The notes beneath the pieces were generated by a model. It was not told where the DNA came from and did no database searches. It saw only the letters and a program-made list of their open reading frames with translations. This document shows positions 42,571 to 50,731 of a stretch of 64,000 nucleotides of DNA, one piece after another. The translations under genes and the position numbers were made by a program. How positions within the stretch are numbered: position 1 is the stretch's first letter; every line of letters begins with the position of its first letter. Source of the DNA: UBA4416 sp035439445 (GTDB lineage: Bacteria; Bacteroidota; Bacteroidia; B-17B0; Aurantibacillaceae); NCBI GenBank assembly GCA_035439445.1, contig DAORKG010000001.1:138815-202814 (forward strand), written 5' to 3'.

Positions 42571-43023
42571 ATGCAAGAGTTCAAACAACATATCATCAAT
42601 GCTTGTAAAAGCCATTTAGAGAACAAAATACTTTCATTAAATACGATTATCAAAGAAGTGTCTGAATCATCTAATTCGGAAAGTAAAAGTTCGGCGGGTG
42701 ATAAACACGAAACTTCTAAAGCCATGATGCAGTTAGAAATTGAAAAACTGGGAACTCAATTGAAAGAAGCTGAGTTGCAATTATCTGAATTTGAAAAAAT
42801 AAATTTCAGTAAAACTATTCAAACAATAGAGCAGGGGAGTTTAGTAGAAACCAATAAGGGCTATTTTTTAATAGCGAGTTCTATAGGAAAAATAACCGTT
42901 GATGATAAAACTATTTTTGTGATTTCCAGTAAATCACCTTTGGCAGTTGCTTTTTCAGGAAAGCAAAAGGAAAATAATGTGAGTTTTAATGGAGTGCAAT
43001 ATATGATAAATGCGATTTATTAA
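42571..43023 (+). CDS. GreA/GreB-like small protein
   Basis: A 150-residue protein. The N-terminal half is a helical coiled coil with SSAGDKHETSKAMMQLE, and the C-terminal half has G-x-L-V-x-T-N-K-G-Y-F-L-I-A and VISSKSPLAVAFSGK, resembling the FKBP-like C-terminal domain of GreA/GreB. Such Bacteroidota proteins are often misnamed 3-oxoacyl-ACP synthase. It may bind RNA polymerase; this is unproven. The ATG is preferred over one 36 nt upstream that falls in the palindrome. Confidence 0.72.
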   Translation: MQEFKQHIINACKSHLENKILSLNTIIKEVSESSNSESKSSAGDKHETSKAMMQLEIEKLGTQLKEAELQLSEFEKINFSKTIQTIEQGSLVETNKGYFLIASSIGKITVDDKTIFVISSKSPLAVAFSGKQKENNVSFNGVQYMINAIY

Positions 43024-43026
43024 AAG

Positions 43027-43080
43027 TTCTCGACTTCGCTCGAACCGACATTGGCTTGTCATTTCGAGCGGAGTCGAGAA
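43027..43080. repeat. Long inverted repeat between convergent genes
   Basis: Arms TTCTCGACTTCGCTCGAA and TTCGAGCGGAGTCGAGAA pair over 18 bp with one G-T wobble, around an 18-nt loop. It is more G+C-rich than its surroundings. It lies 3 nt after the GreA-like stop and 7 nt from the T9SS gene stop, so it could terminate both. Similar CTTCGACTTCGC sequence appears at 61630-61651. Confidence 0.8.
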
Positions 43081-43087
43081 GCAAGAA

Positions 43088-45238
43088 CTATTTTTTCAAA
43101 ACAACTCTCTTCACTATTGAATTATTTTCAGAACTAATCTTCACAAAATAAACACCATTGTTTAATTTACTTAAATCTATGTTTTTGTAATTACTCGTAA
43201 TTGTTTCTTCCAATACAACCTGCCCTATAGCATTTAATACTTGTACTTGACTTGTTTCCATTACAGAAGATGAATTGACAATATATAAAGCACCGGTACT
43301 TGGATTCGGGTATACATTCCATCCATCATTAATACTTGAAGAAGATTTAATATCTGTTACATATGCAATGGTGTTGATGGCTGTATTGGTAACAACAGGT
43401 TCATTAAAATCAAAATAAATGTAAGCTGTATTTTTTATTTGGGTGCCTGGCTCATACACAGGGTTTCTCTTAACTCTGTATTGAATATAGCCATGACTTG
43501 CAGGTTCATTACTGTTACTATCCGGTAACATAATATTATTGAATTTCCATTTTAAGATATTACCAGGTAAAATTTCGATGTTATAGTTATGACTTGAACC
43601 TAACATCTCAAAAGTATTCACATCCACATTTGGTGATAAAGTGTCTTTAACCACAATATTCACAGCAGGACCATTACCGGTATTTTGAAAACGAATTAAA
43701 TAGGTTAAATCTGTAACGCTAGCTGCAATATCTCCTGTTGAACCAACACCAACAGGATTTGGAGTTTTATCATTTGGGTCAAATGAGCCAGTTACTGTTC
43801 GATAATAACAATAAGTGTTATTTATAGGATTAAAGTCAGTGGTTGATGTTTGAGCATAAGCACAGCTCGTGAATATACTTCCTAATGGTGTACTGATAGG
43901 AGTTGTAAATTGAACTATGAAAGAAGCATATGGATTATTTGTATAATTTAAATTAGTAAATGTCCACATAACTGTATCTCCACTAAGTGTGTATGTAGAT
44001 GGAGTAACTAATGTAATATCCGGGATAAAGGCAGATGGTAAAGTTGCTTTCAGAATACCTGAACCATTAACATTGTTTAAGTTATTCAATGTGTAATTCA
44101 TATAGCCATTAAATCCTGGAACTATTCCATTGCCCCATGAAGTAACTCTTATATCGGGTTGTGTTGTTGAATTGAAACCTGCAGATAAATTATTGTTGAA
44201 GGAGTTTGGTTGTCCGGAATTAATAGTCGTGTTTATAGTAGTCGTACATGACGGAATTAAACCACTGTATATATTGCCAATTGAAAGAGAGTAGGTTCCG
44301 TATGGTAAATTATTAATGAAATAATCTCCGTTATTGTTTGTGTACCCATAATGATTTCCTGGATTTGCAATTACAAAACCATTTGTTAAATTATTGTCGC
44401 CTGTGTTTTTTACGCAGTCTGAATTATTATCAATAAATACATTACCATTAACAGAACCACAGTTAGTTCCATTTGCTGTAATTGCGCTTGTATAAGTCAT
44501 ACAGTTCATTGCCGCATCAAAAATAGTTACGCTATAGGTGTTGGTTACAATGTTTGTAATATCTTGTGTTGTAGCACCTGTATTCCATTGATAAGTAAAT
44601 GGACCGGGATTGCTTCCTGCTACTGTTAAATCAATAGCTCCGTCTCCTGAATACAAACATGTTTCTTGATACGAGGTTAAGGTTGTTGTTACTCCGGATA
44701 AGGTTCCGGTTCCAGTTGTGTTTACCACTGCAGTTGAACTTACCATACATCCATTTATATCTATTACTGTTAAGGTGTACATTCCTGCTGATGCATTTTG
44801 ATATACTGGCCCAGCCGCTCCTCCGGGAGTCCACATGTAATTGAAGGGTGGTGTACCACCATTTGCCATTCCAAAAACAGCCCCATCGGAGTTACCTCCG
44901 CATGATACATTATTAGAGTTCATGAAAAGACTTAAGGGATTAGGCTGAACTATCATAAATGTCGAAGTAGTTGTCGTGAGAGCTGCATCTGCAACAATCA
45001 CAGTATATGAACTTGCGCATAAATTAGGAATACTACCCATAGATGTAAAAGTGCCTGTCATAGATGATGGCATTAAGGTATAGGTATATGGCATGATTCC
45101 TCCAGAGGCCGTGATGTTAGCCACGCCGTCGCATTGCCCGAAGCATGTTACATTTTGGATAGTTACCGTTGAAGAGATTTGTGCTGAAGAAGTCAGATAA
45201 CCCATGCAAAGCGAAATAAAGAGTATAATTTTTTTCAT
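43088..45238 (-). CDS. Secreted T9SS-sorted protein with SprB-like and DUF7619-like domains
   Basis: A 716-residue protein. The signal peptide is MKKIILFISLCMGYLTSSAQ. Two or three SprB-like repeats follow (VTCFGQCDGVANITASGG, VSCGGNSDGAVFGMANGG, ETCLYSGDGAIDLTVAG), then an SdrD-B-like domain, then SFDPNDKTPNPVG and a conserved-repeat domain (LIRFQNTGNGPAVNIVVKD). The C-terminus (VYPNPSTG to VKRVVLKK) is a T9SS type A sorting domain. It is probably a cell-surface structural or adhesive protein. The start is set at MKK rather than an upstream ATG. Confidence 0.87.
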   Translation of the reverse strand: MKKIILFISLCMGYLTSSAQISSTVTIQNVTCFGQCDGVANITASGGIMPYTYTLMPSSMTGTFTSMGSIPNLCASSYTVIVADAALTTTTSTFMIVQPNPLSLFMNSNNVSCGGNSDGAVFGMANGGTPPFNYMWTPGGAAGPVYQNASAGMYTLTVIDINGCMVSSTAVVNTTGTGTLSGVTTTLTSYQETCLYSGDGAIDLTVAGSNPGPFTYQWNTGATTQDITNIVTNTYSVTIFDAAMNCMTYTSAITANGTNCGSVNGNVFIDNNSDCVKNTGDNNLTNGFVIANPGNHYGYTNNNGDYFINNLPYGTYSLSIGNIYSGLIPSCTTTINTTINSGQPNSFNNNLSAGFNSTTQPDIRVTSWGNGIVPGFNGYMNYTLNNLNNVNGSGILKATLPSAFIPDITLVTPSTYTLSGDTVMWTFTNLNYTNNPYASFIVQFTTPISTPLGSIFTSCAYAQTSTTDFNPINNTYCYYRTVTGSFDPNDKTPNPVGVGSTGDIAASVTDLTYLIRFQNTGNGPAVNIVVKDTLSPNVDVNTFEMLGSSHNYNIEILPGNILKWKFNNIMLPDSNSNEPASHGYIQYRVKRNPVYEPGTQIKNTAYIYFDFNEPVVTNTAINTIAYVTDIKSSSSINDGWNVYPNPSTGALYIVNSSSVMETSQVQVLNAIGQVVLEETITSNYKNIDLSKLNNGVYFVKISSENNSIVKRVVLKK

Positions 45239-45258
45239 AAAATATGTTTTTGTTGCAA

Positions 45259-45266
45259 CGAAATTA
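45259..45266 (-). promoter_or_regulatory. Putative -7 element of the T9SS protein gene
   Basis: The complement reads TAATTTCG, 7 of 8 with TAnnTTTG, 20 nt before the ATG. There is no regulatory box at the FNR-type spacing. Confidence 0.35.
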
Positions 45267-45381
45267 TAATAATTACTCACACTAAAATTTGCTATTTAGT
45301 AAAGCACTGGTATGATTGAGTGAGAAATAAGTAGGGTTTAATAGCGTTTAGTGAGTGTATAGATTCACTGAGTAAATACAG

Positions 45382-48204
45382 CTATTGTGTATTCCGATTT
45401 CCTTTTATTTCTTCCTTCTTCGCAAAATACTTTTTAAAATTATATGTAAATGTTAGCATATAATAACGATTTAAAACATAAGTTTGAGAATCTTGTATGT
45501 AGCTATCGGTATTGGTTCTTGAAATGGCGTTGTTTTGATTTAATAAATCATAAACTGTTAATCGTAATTCAGCTTGTTTGTCTTTTAAAAATTTATAGCC
45601 AATACCCGCATTCCATAAAGAGATAGATTGATTGAAAGCGCTTGTTAAACCTGAATAATAGGTGTTGGTATATTCGCTTTGTAACACTAATCCTTTCCAT
45701 GGATTAACTGTAATTTTTAATCTTGATTGTTGTGATAAATAAGTTGTATTAGAGGATGTTTGTAAAGTATTATTAATTTGACTGTAAGATGAATTAGATG
45801 ATAAAGTGAAATCAAACTTTTCGCTGATGTTACTGCTAAATACCAAGCCTAAAGCACCTGTAGCTGTTTTGGCTAAGTTTGTTTGTGTGTTGATTAAGCC
45901 TGGTATATTAGTGTAATTTCCTGAAAGATTCACACTTAAATTTGTTTTAATTTTTTTAATAGGAAAAGTGTAATTAATAAATGAACGAACGCTATAATAT
46001 CCATCTAAATTAACAGGGCGTGTGATTTGAGAACCTTTTTTTAATGAAATAGAATTATAAACTACAGTGTCTTGGTTAGCTATTAAGGTACTGTTTCCAA
46101 TATAATTTGCGGAGTAATTGCCACCTAATAAAGCAAAGAATGATGTAGCTTTTTCAGTGTTTACTCCCGAATAACGCATATTTAAATTGTTTTGAAAATC
46201 CTGTTTTAAATCCGGATTACCGGTACTTAATTGTAAAGAATTACTATTATTAACCACATCTTGCAATTGATCAATACTTGGTGCGTTATTACTGGTTCTG
46301 TAGTTAATTCTTAAATTCTTTTTTGGAGAAAATTTATATTGTAATTGAGCTGATGGTAAAACAGATTCAAATGTTTTACTTAGTTGATAGTTACTTGGAA
46401 TTTCTTGCTGCTTAGATAATAAGGCCCATTGATAGGCAGCATTTAATGAGAAATTAAATTTCTTTTTTTCAAATCGATATCCTAAACTTCCTGATTGAGA
46501 CTGATATTGACTTTTAAATACATTGGTTAAAGAACTATCTAAATCAGAATAATTATATTCTATATAATTTTTATCATACGTCCTTTTTGAAGAGTAATTA
46601 TCATTGTAGTTTGCATTATAGTTTACTATTAAAAAACTTGTATTACTTAATGGTTCGGTATATGATATATTTCCATTTATTGTTTTTCCATTTTTTGCAA
46701 TATGAGCTTTTTGATTCAAAGAATCACCTACAATGATTGTGTCTCTATAGTAATCATTTAAAGTATATAATCTGTTTTCTCCATTGTTTTCCGTGATGGT
46801 TGGAGTTAGGTTGATAGAGAATGTTCTTCCTCTTTTTGCGAACGAGTGTCTGTATAAAATTGGAGAGGAAATAGAATAACCAAATAAGTTTGAGGAAGTG
46901 TTGTTTTGAGAGTTGCTTAAGGTAAATGCTTCTTTAACGTTACTGCCTAATAATGATTTTGAACCGTCGTTGTTTTGAAAAGATAATTTAGGTTGAAATA
47001 TAATGGAATTCATAGAATCCAATTTGCTTTCAATTTTAAAATTAATTCGATGATTGTAGTTATCACTTTTAGTAGTGTTATTTTCGTTATATACTAAGCC
47101 ATTATTTGAACCAATAATATATTGTTGGAGTAGGGAAGACTTAGAGTCGTTTTGAGTCCAATTGAAAAAATAACTGGCAGTTATATCTGTTTTCTTTCCC
47201 CATTTATCGGCGTAGTTTAATCCAAATAGTGATGTTGTATTGATGCCATTTTGAACACCCACTAAAAAATTATCAGCATTGTTCTGTGGCGAACCACCTC
47301 CGCCACCTCTCATGCCTCGTCCACCGCCACCTCCGCTGCCAGAACTCATGACACCCACTAAATCTTCTGATGAGAAATTTTGTTCATTGATATTATTCGA
47401 CTGGGCCAGAATTGTAATACGTCTATTGCCTTTAAAAATATTTACTGTTGCACCACCTTTGTATTTGTCTTCATAACCATAACCTCCATATACTTTTCCA
47501 AATACGCCGTTTTTAAATTGCGGCTTAGTGGTGATGTTAATCGTTTTGCTGGCATTACCATCATCAAATCCTGTAAATTGAGCTTGGTCACTTTTTTTAT
47601 CAAACACTTGCACTTTATCAATTACTTCAGCAGGAATATTTTTTAAAACAGCATTGGCATCATCTCCAAAAAATGGTTTTCCATCTACTAATACTTTCTT
47701 TACTTCTTCGCCTTGTGCTTGTACTTTGCCATCCACAACTGTAATGCCTGGCATCTTTGTAACTAAGTCTTCAGCAGTAGCATCTTTATTTACTTTAAAA
47801 GCTTTGGAACTAAAACTAGTCGTGTCTCCGTTTTGCGTAGCTAAAGCTTGTTGTGCTTCAACAGTGACTTCTTTTAAATTAGTTGAGTTTTGCTTTAATG
47901 CAATCGTTGGAATAATTAAATCTTGATTTGTAACTTGAATAGATTTAAAAACTGGTTTATATCCTAATGAAAGTATTTTAAGAATGTAATTATTTGAACT
48001 GATATTTTCCAGTTTATATTGACCTTCTATATCTGTTGTTGTCCCTTTTACAAAGGAAGAGTCTGTTTTTAATAGTAATACAGAAGAGCCAATAGCAGCT
48101 TGTTTGTTTTCGTCAATTAAATTTCCGCTAACAGAAAAAGTTTGAGCCCGTATAAATGAGAACGAACAAATGCATAGTATTATATATAGATATTTTGAAA
48201 ACAT
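45382..48204 (-). CDS. Outer membrane beta-barrel protein with TonB plug-like domain
   Basis: A 940-residue protein. A signal peptide (MFSKYLYIILCICSFSF) is followed by a carboxypeptidase regulatory-like domain (SVSGNLIDENKQAAIGSSVL), a plug domain (VLVDGKPFFGDDANAVLKNI), and a long beta-barrel region of the OMP_b-brl_3 type ending LTFTYNFKKYF. A glycine-rich insertion, SGSGGGGGRGMRGGGGG, near residue 290 probably forms a loop. Proteins of this class may import peptides or other substrates, but the substrate is unknown. Start chosen at the methionine heading a proper signal peptide. Confidence 0.86.
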   Translation of the reverse strand: MFSKYLYIILCICSFSFIRAQTFSVSGNLIDENKQAAIGSSVLLLKTDSSFVKGTTTDIEGQYKLENISSNNYILKILSLGYKPVFKSIQVTNQDLIIPTIALKQNSTNLKEVTVEAQQALATQNGDTTSFSSKAFKVNKDATAEDLVTKMPGITVVDGKVQAQGEEVKKVLVDGKPFFGDDANAVLKNIPAEVIDKVQVFDKKSDQAQFTGFDDGNASKTINITTKPQFKNGVFGKVYGGYGYEDKYKGGATVNIFKGNRRITILAQSNNINEQNFSSEDLVGVMSSGSGGGGGRGMRGGGGGSPQNNADNFLVGVQNGINTTSLFGLNYADKWGKKTDITASYFFNWTQNDSKSSLLQQYIIGSNNGLVYNENNTTKSDNYNHRINFKIESKLDSMNSIIFQPKLSFQNNDGSKSLLGSNVKEAFTLSNSQNNTSSNLFGYSISSPILYRHSFAKRGRTFSINLTPTITENNGENRLYTLNDYYRDTIIVGDSLNQKAHIAKNGKTINGNISYTEPLSNTSFLIVNYNANYNDNYSSKRTYDKNYIEYNYSDLDSSLTNVFKSQYQSQSGSLGYRFEKKKFNFSLNAAYQWALLSKQQEIPSNYQLSKTFESVLPSAQLQYKFSPKKNLRINYRTSNNAPSIDQLQDVVNNSNSLQLSTGNPDLKQDFQNNLNMRYSGVNTEKATSFFALLGGNYSANYIGNSTLIANQDTVVYNSISLKKGSQITRPVNLDGYYSVRSFINYTFPIKKIKTNLSVNLSGNYTNIPGLINTQTNLAKTATGALGLVFSSNISEKFDFTLSSNSSYSQINNTLQTSSNTTYLSQQSRLKITVNPWKGLVLQSEYTNTYYSGLTSAFNQSISLWNAGIGYKFLKDKQAELRLTVYDLLNQNNAISRTNTDSYIQDSQTYVLNRYYMLTFTYNFKKYFAKKEEIKGNRNTQ

Positions 48205-48212
48205 GTAAGTTT

Positions 48213-48220
48213 TAAATATA
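48213..48220 (-). promoter_or_regulatory. Putative -7 element of the beta-barrel gene
   Basis: The complement reads TATATTTA, matching TAnnTTTR, 8 nt before the chosen ATG. Confidence 0.35.
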
Positions 48221-48289
48221 CGATTTAGAGAGAATGTAAAAATGTTTAAATACGTTAAAAACGACGAGGCTCGATTTTTTGAGGTAAAA

Positions 48290-48316
48290 AAAATGCTCGC
48301 CAATTGCGAGCATTTT
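48290..48316 (-). terminator. Terminator downstream of pyrG
   Basis: AAAATGCTCGC and GCGAGCATTTT form an 11-bp stem around CAATT with T/A tracts on both sides. It lies between pyrG and the downstream beta-barrel gene on the same strand. Confidence 0.85.
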
Positions 48317-48341
48317 TTTATTAAATTTTATTTATTTGTGT

Positions 48342-49943
48342 CTATCCTAATGCAGCTTTTATAAAGCTAACAAATAAAGGGTGAGGGTTTTCTACCGTAC
48401 TTTTATATTCCGGGTGAAATTGAACACCAATAAAGAATGGATGAGTTGGAATTTCTACAATCTCTGCTAATTCAGCAGTTGGATTTAAGCCTGATAAAAC
48501 CATTCCGGCATCTTTGTATAATTTTGTGTATTCGTTATTAAATTCATAACGATGACGGTGACGCTCATTGATATCTGTTTTGCCATAAATTTTATGAGCT
48601 AAAGTTCCTTCAACAATACGACAAGGGTATGAACCCAAACGCATAGTTCCTCCCATGTGCGAAATGTTTTTTTGAGCTTCTAATAAATCAATTACAGGAG
48701 CACTTGTTGCAGGATTCATTTCTCTACTATGTGCATCTTTTAATCCTAATACATGACGTGCAAATTCAATTACTGCACATTGCATACCTAAACAAATTCC
48801 AAAAAATGGCACATTATTTTCACGTGCATATTTAATAGCCGAAATTTTCCCTTCAATACCGCGGTTACCAAAACCTGGTGCTACTAAAATTCCTTTTAAT
48901 CCTTTTAATTTTTCGGCAACGTTTTCGTTTGTTAAACTTTCGCTATGAATCCATTCAACATTTACCTTGCAATCATTAACTGCGCCTGCATGAATAATAG
49001 CTTCAGCAATAGATTTGTAAGAATCTTTTAATTCAACGTATTTTCCAACTAAACCAATAGTGACAGTTTTAGAAGGATTATGGAATTTATTTAAAAATAA
49101 TTTCCATTTATCTAATTTAACTTCGCTAGGTGTGTTAACATTTAATTTCTTTAAAACAATCTCATCTAATTTCTCTTTTTCCATTAATAATGGAACTTCA
49201 TAAATTGTAGAGGCATCTAAAGCTTCAATAACAGCATCCGGAGATACATTACAGAATAAAGCAATCTTTCTTCTAATGTCATTACTAATTGCATGTTCAG
49301 AACGACATACTAAAACATCAGGTTGAACACCATACTCTAATAATAATTTTACAGAGTGTTGTGTTGGTTTTGTTTTTAATTCACCAGAAGTTGCTAAATA
49401 AGGTAATAGTGTTAAATGAATAACTGTACAGTCATCACCTAATTCCCATTTCAACTGACGAACAGCTTCAATGTACGGTAGTGATTCAATATCACCTACA
49501 GTTCCTCCAATCTCAGTAATTACAAATTGGTATTGACCTGTTTTTCCTAAAATTTTAATCCTGTTTTTAATTTCATCAGTAATATGAGGAATAACTTGAA
49601 CGGTTTTTCCTAAAAACTCTCCTTTACGCTCTTTATCAATGACTGATTGATAAATACGACCAGTAGTGACATTATTTGCCTGAGAAGTAGCAACGTTTAA
49701 AAAACGCTCATAATGACCTAAGTCTAAGTCAGTTTCAGCGCCATCATCTGTAACATAGCACTCGCCATGCTCATATGGGTTTAATGTTCCCGGATCGATA
49801 TTGATATAAGGGTCTAATTTTTGAATGGTCACAGTATATCCACGAGCCTGTAGTAATTTGGCTAGAGATGCTGCGATAATTCCTTTTCCGAGAGAAGATG
49901 TTACACCACCGGTAACAAAGATATATTTAGTGTTGGTTGACAT
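48342..49943 (-). CDS. pyrG: CTP synthase
   Basis: A 533-residue enzyme that aminates UTP to CTP with ATP and glutamine. The N-terminal synthase domain begins TKYIFVTGGVTSSLGKGI (P-loop) and has LDPYINIDPGTLNPYEHGE. The C-terminal class I glutaminase domain has FFGICLGMQCAVIEFARHV (nucleophile Cys near 380) and GVQFHPEYKS. A hairpin lies directly before its ATG and a TATCTTTG -7 element upstream. Confidence 0.97.
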   Translation of the reverse strand: MSTNTKYIFVTGGVTSSLGKGIIAASLAKLLQARGYTVTIQKLDPYINIDPGTLNPYEHGECYVTDDGAETDLDLGHYERFLNVATSQANNVTTGRIYQSVIDKERKGEFLGKTVQVIPHITDEIKNRIKILGKTGQYQFVITEIGGTVGDIESLPYIEAVRQLKWELGDDCTVIHLTLLPYLATSGELKTKPTQHSVKLLLEYGVQPDVLVCRSEHAISNDIRRKIALFCNVSPDAVIEALDASTIYEVPLLMEKEKLDEIVLKKLNVNTPSEVKLDKWKLFLNKFHNPSKTVTIGLVGKYVELKDSYKSIAEAIIHAGAVNDCKVNVEWIHSESLTNENVAEKLKGLKGILVAPGFGNRGIEGKISAIKYARENNVPFFGICLGMQCAVIEFARHVLGLKDAHSREMNPATSAPVIDLLEAQKNISHMGGTMRLGSYPCRIVEGTLAHKIYGKTDINERHRHRYEFNNEYTKLYKDAGMVLSGLNPTAELAEIVEIPTHPFFIGVQFHPEYKSTVENPHPLFVSFIKAALG

Positions 49944-49962
49944 ACAGTTTTTTGTAAACTGT
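49944..49962 (-). promoter_or_regulatory. Leader hairpin directly before pyrG
   Basis: ACAGTTT and AAACTGT form a perfect 7-bp stem with a 5-nt loop, ending on the base before the pyrG ATG. In the mRNA it would fold next to the start codon. It is not followed by a T tract on the coding strand. Confidence 0.5.
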
Positions 49963-49965
49963 ACG

Positions 49966-49973
49966 CAAAGATA
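49966..49973 (-). promoter_or_regulatory. Putative -7 element of pyrG
   Basis: The complement reads TATCTTTG, a perfect TAnnTTTG, 22 nt before the ATG. The predicted start near 49961 makes the leader almost exactly the hairpin. Confidence 0.55.
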
Positions 49974-50096
49974 AGCGATTTTTTTTGAATAGAATTAGTG
50001 TTTTTTCACTATTTATTAAACTTCTAACTTTTCTTTACAAAAACCGCTAGAGTGCCCTAAATCTGAGATAATCCCCGAGATCTATTGAAAATTAGA

Positions 50097-50684
50097 TTAC
50101 TTTAATTTCCCTAATTCATCATCAGTGAAATGCTTTTTTGATTTTTCTTTTGAAAACTTATAAGAATTATAGTCTTTAGACTTATTCTTTGGGATAGATA
50201 AACTGGTCCATTCGGATTTTTTTAAGATTTTGGCATAAAATACCACTTGCCCCACGTGGTATGGATAGTGCGCTAATTGTCGATTAATAGCTTCTAAAAC
50301 CGTGTGCCCCTCATTTCGGATGTAAATTATTTTGTCTAAATCTTCAGGTTTTAAACTATTCAATGTATTAAATAAGCACTCCCAACCTTGGCTCCATTGT
50401 TTTAAAACGTGTTCCTTAGTTTGGTTGCTGAGCTCCGTCGAAGCATCAAACTCTTCATCTCTGTTACGCCATTCTTTTTCTCCGTCAGTCGTTAAAAAAT
50501 CAGTCCAACGAGATAGCATATTGCCATGTAAGTGTTTTACAATAGTAGCGATACTATTGGTGTCTTCATTTAATGAAATAAAAAGTTGTTCTGGCTCTAG
50601 TTGGTCTATGGCTTTTTCGCCTAATGTTTTATAATATAAAAACTGGCGATTAGCACTTCTTAAAAAATCTTCTGATACAGTCAT
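50097..50684 (-). CDS. DinB/DUF1572 family protein
   Basis: A 195-residue four-helix-bundle protein of the DinB-like superfamily. IVKHLHGNMLSRWTDFLTT and LAHYPYHVGQVVFYAKILK carry the conserved metal-binding His residues. DinB-like proteins include thiol transferases, but this branch (DUF1572) is uncharacterised. It is immediately downstream of the dispersed palindrome. Confidence 0.85.
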   Translation of the reverse strand: MTVSEDFLRSANRQFLYYKTLGEKAIDQLEPEQLFISLNEDTNSIATIVKHLHGNMLSRWTDFLTTDGEKEWRNRDEEFDASTELSNQTKEHVLKQWSQGWECLFNTLNSLKPEDLDKIIYIRNEGHTVLEAINRQLAHYPYHVGQVVFYAKILKKSEWTSLSIPKNKSKDYNSYKFSKEKSKKHFTDDELGKLK

Positions 50685-50692
50685 TTGTCAAA

Positions 50693-50725
50693 AGACCTGT
50701 CAGGTTTTTAAAACCTGACAGGTCT
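50693..50725. repeat. Dispersed palindrome, copy 3
   Basis: Arms AGACCTGTCAGGTTTT and AAAACCTGACAGGTCT (16 bp, perfect) around a single T. It lies between the E1 dehydrogenase and DinB genes on the minus strand and may terminate the former. Same core as at 22584 and 42491. Confidence 0.9.
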
Positions 50726-50731
50726 AATAGG

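Noticed and set aside
50332..50634. 100-codon plus-strand frame opposite the DinB-like gene
   Set aside because: Shadow of the DinB gene; serine-rich composition is that of reverse-strand reading, and no promoter or homology is seen.
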